This document shows, piece after piece, positions 1 through 6,843 of a stretch of 64,000 bases of DNA; within the stretch, counting starts at the first letter, position 1; every line of letters begins with the position of its first letter. The notes beneath the pieces were generated by a model. That model worked only from the letters and a program-made list of their open reading frames with translations, ran no database searches and had not been told where the DNA came from. The stretch comes from SFWF01 sp045537915 (GTDB lineage: Bacteria; Bacillota; Clostridia; Oscillospirales; Acutalibacteraceae). The position numbers and the translations under genes are program-made. The stretch lies in NCBI GenBank assembly GCA_045537915.1, contig JAZSQK010000045.1, positions 14,240 through 78,239 on the forward strand, written 5' to 3'.

Positions 1-1780
1 CGAGCGCTGCCGACACCGCAAACATTCCGACACAGGAGGTTATGCAAATCAGAACGACCTCCCAGACGGTAGTGTCTATAAAGAGCATTGCGGGGTTAAG
101 GGCGAAAACATAGGGAACTATAAAGGCGCCGATAGCAAGTTTGGTAGCCGTAAAGGCGGTTTTCATCGGGTTTGCCTGAGCGATAGCCGCACCGGCATAT
201 GCCGCAAGAGCAACCGGCGGAGTAAGGTCGGCAACAATACCGAAATAGAAAACAAAGAAGTGGGCCGCAAGGTCTGGAACACCCATTTTTATAAGAATAG
301 GCGCACAGGTGGCTGCCATAATACAGTAGTTTGCGGTTGTGGGAACACCCATACCCAGAACTATACAGGTTAGCATAGTAAGGAAAAGGGCGATTATAAC
401 CTTATTTCCCGCCAGAGCCAGAATTCCGTTGATAAGCATATTTGCAAGGCCTGTCATAGTAATGGTACCTGCAATGATACCTGCAACACCACAGGCTACC
501 GCTACGGTTATCATACCCTGTCCGCCCGCAGCCAGAGCCTCCCAGATGCGCTTCGGTGTAGTGCGGTTCTCCTTGTTGAAGATGCCGACAAGGATTGCGG
601 CTACAATTGCAACAGCGGCGGCGTAGGCTATTGAGCGTGAGCCCGAACCGACAAGAGCAATGAGCAGAATGAGGGGAAGAAGCAGATAGGACTGCTTTAA
701 AAGGGGAATAAATCTTGGCAGCTCGTCCTTAGAAATACCTTTGAGCCCCTGCTTTTTAGCCTCAAGATGAACCGAAATAAATACACCTAGGAAATAAAGA
801 CAGGCGGGTAAAATTGCCCTGACAACAATGTTGCTGTAGGGAACGCCGATGTTTTCTGCCATAAGGAAGGCGGCGGCGCCCATAATAGGGGGCATTATCT
901 GTCCGCCGGTAGAGGCCGAGGCTTCTGCAGCGGCGGCAAACTCAGGCTTATAGCCGGTTCTTTTCATAAGCGGAATGGTAACCGAGCCCGAGCCTACAGT
1001 GTTAGCAACCGATGAGCCCGAAACCATACCCTCAAGGGCACTTGCGACAACCGCAACCTTTGCAGGACCGCCCGAAAAACCGCCCACGACAGAGTTTGCT
1101 ATCTTTATAAAGAAGTCGGCGATGCCCGTCCTCTCGAGAAAGGCGCCGAAAATAATAAACATAGCAATATACTTGGAACAGGTATTTATCGGAACCGATA
1201 AAATGCCCGAGGTGGTGGTGTAGAAGAGTTTACCTACAAGACCTTCTATTCGGCGCATGATATCGGGATTGGAAAGTCCCCAACCGATTGCGTAAACAAT
1301 AAACACTGCCGCAACAATGATTATCGGAATACCTACACAGCGGCGGCAAAGCTCCAGAAGACAAAGAATGCCGATAACACCGATGATAATCTGATACAGC
1401 TCGAACTTGTTACCCTGCTGAATGATGGTCATTGCATCAAAGGTATAGTAGAAGAAGGAGCCCGAGCCCAATACCATTAAAACAACATCGTACCAGGGCA
1501 TATAATTTGTTTTCTGGTTGCCCTTTTTGGCGGGGTAAACCAGATAACCTATAAATACTATACAGCCTACAAAGCTTGAAAGCCTGATGGCGTCAAGCCA
1601 GGTCGCAAAAAAGGTTACATATATGCAAAACAGGGAGAAGGCGGCTAAAATACAGTTAATAATTATTTTTGGTCTGCCTTCCCAGATACGAGTGTTGGAT
1701 TCTCGGTCGAATTTTTTCATTACGGCATCCAAATCCATTGGCTCTTCGGATTTAGGTGTCTTCTTTTTTGAAAAAAGCAA
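1..1780 (-). CDS. TRAP transporter fused permease (DctQ-DctM type), 3' end cut off
   Basis: Membrane permease of a tripartite ATP-independent transporter in which the 4-TM (DctQ) and 12-TM (DctM) parts are fused. It should work with the TAXI binding protein encoded just upstream to import an organic solute with an ion gradient. The minus strand reads about 593 residues without a stop before the window edge, so the C-terminus is missing (fused permeases are usually 620-700 aa). Many hydrophobic helices are visible, with DctM-type stretches such as GSGSVTIPLMKRTGY, GGQIMPPIMGAAAF and GMGVPTTANYC. I chose the TTG at 1780-1778 because an AAAGGTGG site lies about ten bases upstream and the product then begins with a basic tail. 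The ATG at 1738 is the alternative. The substrate cannot be told from the sequence. Confidence 0.9.
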   Translation of the reverse strand, partial: MLFSKKKTPKSEEPMDLDAVMKKFDRESNTRIWEGRPKIIINCILAAFSLFCIYVTFFATWLDAIRLSSFVGCIVFIGYLVYPAKKGNQKTNYMPWYDVVLMVLGSGSFFYYTFDAMTIIQQGNKFELYQIIIGVIGILCLLELCRRCVGIPIIIVAAVFIVYAIGWGLSNPDIMRRIEGLVGKLFYTTTSGILSVPINTCSKYIAMFIIFGAFLERTGIADFFIKIANSVVGGFSGGPAKVAVVASALEGMVSGSSVANTVGSGSVTIPLMKRTGYKPEFAAAAEASASTGGQIMPPIMGAAAFLMAENIGVPYSNIVVRAILPACLYFLGVFISVHLEAKKQGLKGISKDELPRFIPLLKQSYLLLPLILLIALVGSGSRSIAYAAAVAIVAAILVGIFNKENRTTPKRIWEALAAGGQGMITVAVACGVAGIIAGTITMTGLANMLINGILALAGNKVIIALFLTMLTCIVLGMGVPTTANYCIMAATCAPILIKMGVPDLAAHFFVFYFGIVADLTPPVALAAYAGAAIAQANPMKTAFTATKLAIGAFIVPYVFALNPAMLFIDTTVWEVVLICITSCVGMFAVSAAL

Positions 1781-1813
1781 CGGGATTTTCCACCTTTCGA
1801 TAAAAGTATTAAA

Positions 1814-1842
1814 ATAGCTGCGACAGTTTTTGCCGCAGCTAT
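1814..1842 (-). promoter_or_regulatory. Intercistronic hairpin between binding protein and permease
   Basis: ATAGCTGCG (1814-1822) and CGCAGCTAT (1834-1842) form a perfect 9-bp stem with an 11-base loop. It sits between the TAXI stop and the permease start. On the minus strand it is followed by a mixed A/T run rather than a clean T-tract. Such hairpins often make the binding-protein mRNA more abundant than the permease mRNA by partial termination or 3' protection; that role is inferred. Confidence 0.6.
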
Positions 1843-1871
1843 CAAACTGTTAGAAAAAAATTTTAGCAGAA

Positions 1872-2828
1872 TTACTGAACTGCTACCTCAATGTTCTTTT
1901 CCTTGAAATATTTTGCAGCGCCTGCATGGAAGGGAACTGTAAGACCCTCGGTAGCGTTTTCGAGGCTGAGCTCAGCGCCCTTTGCGTGTTCCTTTGTGAT
2001 AGCCTCGATATTGTCGAAGATAGCAGCGGTGAGCGCATAAACAGCATCCTCACTGGCGTCAGCGCTGACAATAAGGGTAGCCTTAACGGTTACGGTTAAA
2101 ACATCCTCGGCCTGATTCTTGTAGGTTTCGGCAGGAATCTTGTAAACCGAATAGAAGGTGTTATTCTCCATAAGAGTCTTTGCGATGTCGCCGTCGATAG
2201 GAACTATGCGAACATTGCCGTTTGTCATGCTGAGCTCTGTAATAGCGGGGGTGGGAGCACCGGCAACGATAAATGCGGCGTCAATCTTGCCGTCCTTGAG
2301 GGAGTCTGCGCTCTGGTCAAAGTTCTGATACTGGGGAATAATATCGTCTACGGTAAGTCCTGCGGCAGAAAGAACGTCTACAGCGTTAAAGTAAACGCCC
2401 GAACCGGGAGCGCCGATAGAAACCTTTTTGCCTGCAAGGTCGCTTACCGATTTAATGTCGGGATTGACGGTTACAAGCTGAACAGCCTCTGCATAAAGAC
2501 CTGCAACTGTGCGGAAGGAGTCGATTTTTCCGTCGGTCTCGAAGGAACGTGTGCCGTTCCATGCATAGTGCATAACATCAGACTGAACGGTACCGAGCTG
2601 ATAGTCTCCGATATCGATACCCTGAATGTTATCCTTGGAGCCACCGGTCGATACGGCATTGACGGCTGTTTGGGTGTTGTTTGTAATGTACTGTCCTACA
2701 ATACTACCGTAGGCAAAATAGGTGCCTGTGGGGCTGCCTGTACCCATTGTCATAGTGGAAGAACCGCCACATGCAGACAAAGAAAATACGAGCGCTAAAA
2801 CTAAGAGAAGTGAAAAAATGCGTTTCAT
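1872..2828 (-). CDS. TAXI family TRAP transporter solute-binding lipoprotein
   Basis: Extracytoplasmic binding protein (318 aa) that captures the solute for the fused TRAP permease downstream. A lipoprotein signal ends in LSAC at Cys20, so the protein should be lipid-anchored on the outer face of the membrane. The mature part begins with the TAXI-typical GTGSPTGTYFAYGSIVG stretch and keeps the family pattern around GKKVSIGAPGSGVYFNAVDVL. The open frame extends 24 codons further up, but I start at the ATG at 2828 because it gives the signal peptide directly and an AAAGGAG site lies eight to ten bases upstream. It forms a two-gene operon with the permease, separated by a hairpin. TAXI proteins often bind glutamate or other dicarboxylates, but the ligand here is unknown. 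Confidence 0.93.
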   Translation of the reverse strand: MKRIFSLLLVLALVFSLSACGGSSTMTMGTGSPTGTYFAYGSIVGQYITNNTQTAVNAVSTGGSKDNIQGIDIGDYQLGTVQSDVMHYAWNGTRSFETDGKIDSFRTVAGLYAEAVQLVTVNPDIKSVSDLAGKKVSIGAPGSGVYFNAVDVLSAAGLTVDDIIPQYQNFDQSADSLKDGKIDAAFIVAGAPTPAITELSMTNGNVRIVPIDGDIAKTLMENNTFYSVYKIPAETYKNQAEDVLTVTVKATLIVSADASEDAVYALTAAIFDNIEAITKEHAKGAELSLENATEGLTVPFHAGAAKYFKEKNIEVAVQ

Positions 2829-2871
2829 AATACAAGTCTCCTTTACAATAAATTTATATTTATTTAAATAC

Positions 2872-2900
2872 ATTATATATAAAAGCCGCCCATATTGCAA
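2872..2900 (-). promoter_or_regulatory. Promoter of the TRAP operon
   Basis: On the minus strand TTGCAA (2900-2895) and TATAAT (2877-2872) are separated by exactly 17 bases, about 45 bases upstream of the lipoprotein start. A vegetative sigma-70/A type promoter. Confidence 0.65.
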
Positions 2901-2961
2901 GAAAAAACAATGTGGGGGAGGATTTTAATAGTTAGGACGGGTCTGAACGCAACAAAATAAA

Positions 2962-2981
2962 AATCACCCTGTTGGGTGGTT
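2962..2981 (-). terminator. Terminator after the small gene at 3023-3271 and a tRNA remnant
   Basis: AACCACCC and GGGTGATT form an 8-bp stem (one mismatch or wobble) around a 4-base loop, followed on the minus strand by TTTTTATTTTG. The stem resembles the terminator at 3615-3634, which accompanies another tRNA-tail remnant. Confidence 0.6.
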
Positions 2982-2987
2982 TAGTTC

Positions 2988-3017
2988 TGGAAGGGTTGCA
3001 CAAATTTGAACCCTGCG
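2988..3017 (-). pseudogene. tRNA 3'-tail remnant (T arm plus acceptor plus CCA)
   Basis: Read on the minus strand this is GCAGGGTTCAAATTTG, then TGCAACCCTTCCA, which looks like a T arm with its GTTCAAA loop followed by an acceptor strand ending in CCA. It is followed after GAACTA by a terminator hairpin. No matching 5' half or anticodon arm is visible, because the small gene at 3023 lies immediately upstream. It shares the string CCAGAACTAAA with the sequence after the tRNA-Tyr tail copy at 3591-3604, so the two come from the same repeat family. Which tRNA it came from is unclear. Confidence 0.45.
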
Positions 3018-3022
3018 TAAAA

Positions 3023-3271
3023 CTATTTGTCAAATAGAGCTTTAATTTCTTCGTTAACTTCTGCATCTATTTTAGGAATAAGCTTTAAATCTTCCTCTTT
3101 TACGGCGATATCGCCTATTGGAGCATGTTCGCCCCATAAATCAAAAAAGACATCCCAAGTTCCGTTAATGGATTCTTCTAACCAAATAACGCCCTGCATA
3201 CCTTTATGAACACCATGTTTGGCATATTCCGCTTTTTCAACAATTACTTCTACACAATCCATCATTTTCAT
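3023..3271 (-). CDS. Small acidic hypothetical protein (82 aa)
   Basis: Small soluble protein of unknown function. The stretch DCVEVIVEKAEYAKHGVHKGMQGVI followed by a GTWDVFFDLWG segment suggests a small beta-barrel (SH3-like) fold, as in several short Firmicutes proteins of unknown role; that is an inference from the pattern only. The start is the ATG at 3271, six to seven bases after a strong GGAGGT site; an ATG 15 bases upstream lies inside that site and is rejected. It has its own promoter (3343-3371) and terminator (2962-2981) and is enclosed by tRNA-tail remnants and repeat copies, so it may be cargo of, or simply trapped in, a repeat-rich spot. Confidence 0.7.
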   Translation of the reverse strand: MKMMDCVEVIVEKAEYAKHGVHKGMQGVIWLEESINGTWDVFFDLWGEHAPIGDIAVKEEDLKLIPKIDAEVNEEIKALFDK

Positions 3272-3342
3272 ATTATTTACCTCCATAAGGTGTGTTTAAT
3301 TGAATATATCCGTTGGGTTTTACCATCCCCGCTTTCAAAATA

Positions 3343-3371
3343 ATTATAATTTATACAAATAAAAAGAGCAA
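3343..3371 (-). promoter_or_regulatory. Promoter of the small gene at 3023-3271
   Basis: TTGCTC (3371-3366) and TATAAT (3348-3343) on the minus strand with a 17-base spacer, about 70 bases upstream of the start codon. Confidence 0.5.
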
Positions 3372-3434
3372 GGCAAAGCTTTGTAAAACACACTTCTTCA
3401 CTATTCACTATTACTTATTACCTTCAAAATCGGG

Positions 3435-3590
3435 TGGGTACTCTGCGTCGGCATTTTTTCGAACACTGCGGGTGTTACCGAAAAAATTGCCTTACTCGAG
3501 ACTTTGGCAGTCCGCACCGCTTATCGCAGCGTTGCGGCTGCGTCGCCGAACCTTTTTTGCCTTTGGCAAAAAAGAGTTCTCATCAGGATA
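3435..3590 (-). repeat. tRNA-linked structured element, copy 1 (type A)
   Basis: No gene fits this stretch. In the orientation of the other copies (minus strand) it begins GATGAGAAC, then has a hairpin TTTTTTGCC/GGCAAAAAA, GGTTCGGCG, a second hairpin (CCGCA and CGC paired with GCG and TGCGG around the loop TGCGATAA, 3512-3537), GTCTCGAG, and a third hairpin (TTTTTTCG/CGAAAAAA enclosing AACAC/GTGTT). It ends GCAGAGTACCC. The order, the short fixed words and the loop are shared with copies at 3661, 18518 and 63135, while the paired stem bases differ. It is preceded on the minus strand by a terminator and an inverted tRNA-Tyr tail. Confidence 0.75.
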
Positions 3591-3604
3591 ACCCTCTCCC
3601 ACCA
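3591..3604 (+). repeat. Copy of the tRNA-Tyr 3' tail
   Basis: ACCCTCTCCCACCA is identical to the last 14 bases (with CCA) of the tRNA-Tyr at 5418-5502 but lies 1.8 kb away in the opposite orientation. It joins structured element copy 1 to the hairpin at 3615-3634. Confidence 0.75.
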
Positions 3605-3614
3605 GAACTAAAAA

Positions 3615-3634
3615 AACCACCCTATTGGGTGGTT
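3615..3634 (-). terminator. Terminator hairpin linked to element copy 1
   Basis: AACCACCC (3615-3622), a 4-base loop and GGGTGGTT (3627-3634). On the minus strand it is followed by a run of T, so it reads as a minus-strand terminator standing before the inverted tRNA tail and element copy 1. This is the order also seen at tRNA-Ser and tRNA-Gln. Confidence 0.6.
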
Positions 3635-3660
3635 GCCGATTATTCTGTTTCAGACTGTGG

Positions 3661-3820
3661 ACGGGTGGGTACGGTGCGCTCTCGGTTTGTGCCGACGGCT
3701 CCGAGCCGTTTGCGGCAAAACCTTCGTGCTCCCGACTTCACAGCTCCAAAACGCTATCGCACGTTTTGGACTGCTTCGACGAACCACCTTCGGTGGTCCG
3801 ACTCCGATGCTACGCATCTA
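3661..3820 (-). repeat. tRNA-linked structured element, copy 2 (type B)
   Basis: On the minus strand this reads: inverted tRNA-like tail (TGGTTAGATGCG...), hairpin GGACCACC/GGTGGTTC, GTTCGTCGAAGCAGTCC, hairpin CCAAAACG/CGTTTTGG with loop TGCGATAG (3746-3769), GCTGTGAAGTCGGGAGCACGAA, a long hairpin (GGTTT/AAACC, TGCC/GGCA, ACGGCT/AGCCGT), and the end GAGAGCGCACCGTACCC. It is closely similar to copy 4 at 63135-63290, with stem substitutions that keep pairing. The open frame that crosses copies 1 and 2 on the plus strand has no start signal or protein-like composition and is not a gene. Confidence 0.75.
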
Positions 3821-3831
3821 ACCAAACAAAA

Positions 3832-3853
3832 ATACCACCCGTTTGGGTGGTAT
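3832..3853 (-). terminator. Terminator hairpin linked to element copy 2
   Basis: ATACCACCC and GGGTGGTAT form a perfect 9-bp stem with a 4-base loop, followed on the minus strand by TTTTTG. It also lies just past the stop codon of the gene at 3889-4062, so it could end that operon. Confidence 0.7.
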
Positions 3854-3888
3854 CCTTGTTTGGCTGTTCCGAACCATTTAGATGCCAC

Positions 3889-4062
3889 TTATATTTCGTC
3901 TTTTAAACGCTCGATTTTGTTAGAACATCTCCAATTACACTCACGAACAACCTGCATAAATTCAAGTTCGCCTGTTTCTTTTAAATGTTCTTGCAGATAG
4001 AACAGCCGTAACCACAAAACATTCATAAACATTAGTTCTTGTTCTTTGCTTTCAAAAATCAT
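3889..4062 (-). CDS. Short hypothetical protein (57 aa)
   Basis: Small protein of unknown function, rich in Glu, Arg and aromatic residues (MIFESKEQELMF..., ending in NKIERLKDEI), probably helical. I start at the ATG at 4062 because an AAAGGTGG site precedes it by eight to nine bases; the frame stays open eleven codons further but without a better site. It lies 50 bases after the YbjQ-domain gene and before a terminator, so it should be the last gene of the 5147-3889 operon. No family is recognised. Confidence 0.55.
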   Translation of the reverse strand: MIFESKEQELMFMNVLWLRLFYLQEHLKETGELEFMQVVRECNWRCSNKIERLKDEI

Positions 4063-4111
4063 AATTGTTGCCACCTTTCTTTTTGGTAACAGCAATTATA
4101 TCCGAAACACT

Positions 4112-4804
4112 TTAAAAGTCCAGAGAATTATTTGTGTTATCGATTTTTTCTATCCGTACAGCTGTTCCTGAAACAGAAACTCTAACAATATCACTACCAA
4201 AAGAGGATTCAAACTCTACGCCTAACACTGCATTTGCACCTAATTGAACAGCTTTACGTTTGAATTTTTCTACTACATATTCCCTTGCATTTGAAATCAA
4301 TTTATTAGCACCGGAAAGTTCGGTATCTTTAAAAGTGAAGGCATTTCCCAAATCCTCAAAAGTAGCGTCTAAACGCTTCCAAAAACTATTCTTAAAAACA
4401 ACTTCTTCACACAAGATATCGATATAGTCTTTAACTATATAACCATCAAAATTATTGCTAGTTGTTAATAAGAGATTTGAAAAATTTGTTTCAAATTCTT
4501 TTAATTTTTGACTTTTGATTTCTTGTGCTTTTATATTTTCTTCTAAAATTTCCCTTTCTTTTTGAACTTTTGCACTTTGCTCAAAACAAATATTATTATA
4601 AATACGTTTTAATTCATCGTCCAAATCAATATCATTTTCAGGTATTACTTTTTTTATATTTAATATTTGTTGTTTTGAATATCTTGCTTCATCGCTATCT
4701 GGAAAACAAGCAATTACATTTAAATAACCGTTTAATGCATAATTTAAATTTTTTCCATAATAATGTGCACGATAAGCCTGATTATACATTTCTTTACTAT
4801 CCAT
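4112..4804 (-). CDS. YbjQ-domain protein with N-terminal helical (TPR-like) region
   Basis: 230 aa. Residues 1-50 look like a helical repeat (NQAYRAHYYGKNLNYALNGYL), residues 80-105 like a charged coiled coil. From about 110 the protein matches the YbjQ/DUF74 family: LLLTTSNNFDGYIVKDYIDILCEEVVFKNSF, then KFKRKAVQLGANAVLGVEFES and the ending VRVSVSGTAVRIEK. YbjQ domains form pentamers and were proposed to bind metal, but no activity is proven. Plain YbjQ proteins are about 100 residues, so the helical extension is the notable part. The start is the ATG at 4804 after AAAGGAG. It follows the four-helix-bundle gene with one base between stop and start, so they are co-transcribed. Confidence 0.85.
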   Translation of the reverse strand: MDSKEMYNQAYRAHYYGKNLNYALNGYLNVIACFPDSDEARYSKQQILNIKKVIPENDIDLDDELKRIYNNICFEQSAKVQKEREILEENIKAQEIKSQKLKEFETNFSNLLLTTSNNFDGYIVKDYIDILCEEVVFKNSFWKRLDATFEDLGNAFTFKDTELSGANKLISNAREYVVEKFKRKAVQLGANAVLGVEFESSFGSDIVRVSVSGTAVRIEKIDNTNNSLDF

Positions 4805-4805
4805 T

Positions 4806-5147
4806 TTAACTCTCCTTTAATGTTTTACAGCTTGAAATCAACATTCGTCTGATTCTGCCGCATAGGTTTCTGTGTTTTTTATATGTATCTTCATCAATTG
4901 CATTAGTATTAAATAACAACTGAAGCCAACCCTCTGTTTCACTACATTCTTTTAATGCAATCTCAAATTTTGAAAGCATATCTGCCTTACTTTGCCCGTA
5001 ATTAGCCTCACGAATATTGGCATAAACACTGCTCGAACTTTTCCGAATTTGAAAGATTGTATTAGACGGTGCCTTTATATTTTCACATAGCAATTCAATA
5101 TCTGTTGCTAATTGTTCTGAATATACAAGCAAATAATTCTTGGGCAT
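4806..5147 (-). CDS. S23/IVP-type four-helix-bundle protein
   Basis: 113 aa, a member of the four-helix-bundle family named after proteins encoded in 23S rRNA intervening sequences and related to Avd of diversity-generating retroelements. The features are QIRKSSSSVYANIREANYGQS, FEIALKECSETEGWL and the final RRMLISSCKTL helix. Members form pentameric barrels that bind nucleic acid; the role of stand-alone copies is not known. The start is the ATG at 5147 after AAGGAAGTG; an in-frame ATG six codons upstream is less well placed. It heads a three-gene operon (promoter 5168-5196) and sits directly beside a palindromic repeat array and tRNA-Tyr. A paralogue lies inside the heat-shock operon (32946-33308). 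Confidence 0.88.
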   Translation of the reverse strand: MPKNYLLVYSEQLATDIELLCENIKAPSNTIFQIRKSSSSVYANIREANYGQSKADMLSKFEIALKECSETEGWLQLLFNTNAIDEDTYKKHRNLCGRIRRMLISSCKTLKES

Positions 5148-5167
5148 ACTTTCACTTCCTTGCAATT

Positions 5168-5196
5168 ATTATACTATAAATTCAAAGTGAAATCAA
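5168..5196 (-). promoter_or_regulatory. Promoter of the four-helix-bundle/YbjQ operon
   Basis: TTGATT (5196-5191), 17 bases, TATAAT (5173-5168) on the minus strand, 20 bases upstream of the start. The -35 box overlaps the first hairpin of the palindromic array. Confidence 0.65.
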
Positions 5197-5381
5197 TGCG
5201 AAGCATTGTATATCATCAATTCCGCTAGGAATTGCATATCATCAAGGCTTTAGCCTTGTATATCATCATTGCGAAAGAATTTTGATACACGCCTTGCGTG
5301 ATGATATACAGTCCTGACGGACTGATGAGATACAACGATAGCAACGCTATCGTTGATGATATGCCATTGCTTTCGCAATGG
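5194..5381. repeat. Array of short palindromes joined by a TATATCATCA linker
   Basis: Seven clear hairpins in 188 bases: CAATGC/GCATTG, AATTCC/GGAATT, AAGGC/GCCTT, CACGC/GCGTG, CAGTCC/GGACTG, CAACGATAGC/GCTATCGTTG and CCATTGC/GCAATGG, with 3-4 base loops. They are separated by a ten-base linker that reads TATATCATCA (or GCATATCATCA) in the left half and its inverse TGATGATATA in the right half, with a degenerate middle near 5269-5287. The stems differ while the linker is constant, the opposite of a CRISPR array. It fills the gap between the tRNA-Tyr terminator and the next promoter. No coding sequence is present. Confidence 0.85.
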
Positions 5382-5384
5382 ATA

Positions 5385-5417
5385 AAAAAATCGACTTGTT
5401 TTCACAAGTCGATTTTT
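5385..5417 (-). terminator. tRNA-Tyr terminator
   Basis: AAAAAATCGACTTGT and ACAAGTCGATTTTTT form a 15-bp stem with a 4-base loop immediately 3' of the tRNA; the right arm abuts the encoded CCA. Confidence 0.85.
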
Positions 5418-5502
5418 TGGTGGGAGAGGGTGGATTCGAACCACCGAAGCTGAAAGCAGCAGATTTACAGTCTGTCCCCTTTGGCCACTCGGGAACTCTC
5501 CC
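5418..5502 (-). tRNA. tRNA-Tyr (GTA)
   Basis: 85-nt class II tRNA: acceptor GGGAGAG pairs with CTCTCCC, discriminator A, CCA encoded. The anticodon loop carries GTA (positions 5468-5466), there is a long variable arm, and the T loop is GGTTCGAATCC. The final 14 bases recur at 3591-3604. Confidence 0.95.
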
Positions 5503-5538
5503 ATATTAAGTTTTTGTGCCTTTATCGGCGCAAATCGT

Positions 5539-5567
5539 ATTATAGCACAGACAAATATGCTTGTCAA
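5539..5567 (-). promoter_or_regulatory. tRNA-Tyr promoter
   Basis: Perfect consensus TTGACA (5567-5562), 17 bases, TATAAT (5544-5539) on the minus strand, about 35 bases from the tRNA 5' end. Confidence 0.85.
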
Positions 5568-5635
5568 GTAAATAATTTATATATTTTTTTGAGACTTGCC
5601 TTAATACAAGACGAGGTGTTTCCATATAAATATTA

Positions 5636-5664
5636 TTGATTTTTATTAAGGTTTACAGTATAAT
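5636..5664 (+). promoter_or_regulatory. Promoter of the ABC/Gldg operon
   Basis: TTGATT, 17-base spacer, TATAAT; the start codon follows after a leader of roughly 90 bases with an AAGGAG site at 5747-5752. Confidence 0.7.
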
Positions 5665-5760
5665 AATGTGGATATTACCAATGTTAAAAATTTATTTACA
5701 CTTTGCATAAATTTGTTTGGTAAATTAAAGACATTAAAATACTTTTAAGGAGAATGAGAT

Positions 5761-6843
5761 ATGATTGAAGTATCCGGACTCAGCAAAAAGTACGGCAACC
5801 ATCTCGCTGTGGATAACGCAAGTTTCTCTATTGAGAAGGGAGAAATTGTTGGCTTTCTCGGTCCTAACGGCGCAGGTAAGAGTACTATAATGAACATAAT
5901 GACCGGTTATCTTTCGCTTACACAGGGCAGCGTTTCTATCGACGGCTTTGACATTGTCGAGCAGCCCGAACAGGCAAAGAGGAGAATCGGCTATCTTCCC
6001 GAGCTACCTCCGCTTTATATGGATATGACCGTAAGGGAATATATGAATTTTATGTATGATCTCAAAAAGGTCAAGTTCCCCAAAGGCCCCCATATTGACG
6101 AAATACTGCGACTTGTTCGCATTACCGATGTTCAGAACCGTCTTATAAAGAATCTTTCAAAGGGATACCGTCAGCGTGTCGGAATCGCACAGGCGCTTAT
6201 CGGCAACCCCGATCTGCTTATCCTCGACGAGCCTACGGTTGGTCTTGACCCCAAGCAGATTAAGGAGATTAGAAACCTTATCGTGCGACTCGGCAAAAAT
6301 CATACCATCATCCTCTCCTCCCACATACTCTCGGAGATTCAGGAGATTTGTAAGAGAATCATCATTATAAATCAAGGTCACATTATCGCCGACGATACAC
6401 AGGACAACCTTTCCAAAAATCTTTCCGAAGACCACACTCTTTCGGTTCGTGCAATCGGTCGTGAGGAGGAGCTTTACAAGATACTTGCCACCGTTCAGGG
6501 AGTTAAATCTATAGCTAGTCTTGGGGTTAAGGAACAGGGCACCTGTGATTTCGTTATTGAGCCTATGCCGGGTGTTGACCTTCGTCGTGCGGTCAGCGAA
6601 AGACTTACCGAGCGCAAGAAGACCATTCTTGCTATTTATTCTAACGAAATGTCACTCGAGCAGATATTCCTCCGCCTGACCGAACAGGCAGACAATGCGG
6701 CGGAAATTTCTACAATAAAGGAAAAGGCTAAAAAGTCTGCCTCCACCGCAAAGGTAAAGCTTGATATTGAATCGGGCGAGGCGGTAATCGGCGAGGAAAC
6801 CGAAGAGGTAGTTACCAACGAAGAGAAAGGAGAGAAGGAATAA
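5761..6843 (+). CDS. ABC transporter ATP-binding protein (ABC-2/GldA-like)
   Basis: ATPase subunit of an ABC-2 type export system. Visible in order are Walker A GPNGAGKST (34-42), the signature LSKGYRQRVG (about 132), Walker B LLILDEPTVGLDP (about 151), and an H-switch in ILSSHILSE. After the 230-residue ATPase core comes a C-terminal part of about 130 residues ending in a very acidic tail, as in GldA/NatA-like proteins. The stop overlaps the permease start by one base, so translation is coupled. With the permease, the Gldg-type protein and the DUF4340 protein it forms a four-gene operon found across Clostridia and Bacteroidetes; its substrate is unknown. In Flavobacterium the relatives GldA/F/G serve gliding, which is not implied here. 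Confidence 0.95.
   Translation: MIEVSGLSKKYGNHLAVDNASFSIEKGEIVGFLGPNGAGKSTIMNIMTGYLSLTQGSVSIDGFDIVEQPEQAKRRIGYLPELPPLYMDMTVREYMNFMYDLKKVKFPKGPHIDEILRLVRITDVQNRLIKNLSKGYRQRVGIAQALIGNPDLLILDEPTVGLDPKQIKEIRNLIVRLGKNHTIILSSHILSEIQEICKRIIIINQGHIIADDTQDNLSKNLSEDHTLSVRAIGREEELYKILATVQGVKSIASLGVKEQGTCDFVIEPMPGVDLRRAVSERLTERKKTILAIYSNEMSLEQIFLRLTEQADNAAEISTIKEKAKKSASTAKVKLDIESGEAVIGEETEEVVTNEEKGEKE

Noticed and set aside
1814..1842. Full rho-independent terminator between the TRAP genes
   Set aside because: The stem is good, but the following bases are a mixed A/T stretch, and the permease start lies directly behind, so a partial or stabilising hairpin is more likely.
2722..2928. Plus-strand open frame opposite the TAXI lipoprotein start
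   Set aside because: Shadow of the signal-peptide region and promoter of the minus-strand gene.
3434..4000. 188-codon plus-strand open frame crossing element copies 1 and 2
   Set aside because: It follows the repeat palindromes and terminators exactly, has Cys/Arg-rich non-protein-like composition and no ribosome site; the repeats explain the sequence.
5194..5381. Possible CRISPR array
   Set aside because: The constant part is only ten bases and inverts midway, and the variable parts are palindromes, not spacers; no cas genes are present.
5250..5567. 105-codon minus-strand frame over tRNA-Tyr
   Set aside because: It covers the tRNA, its terminator and the palindromic array.
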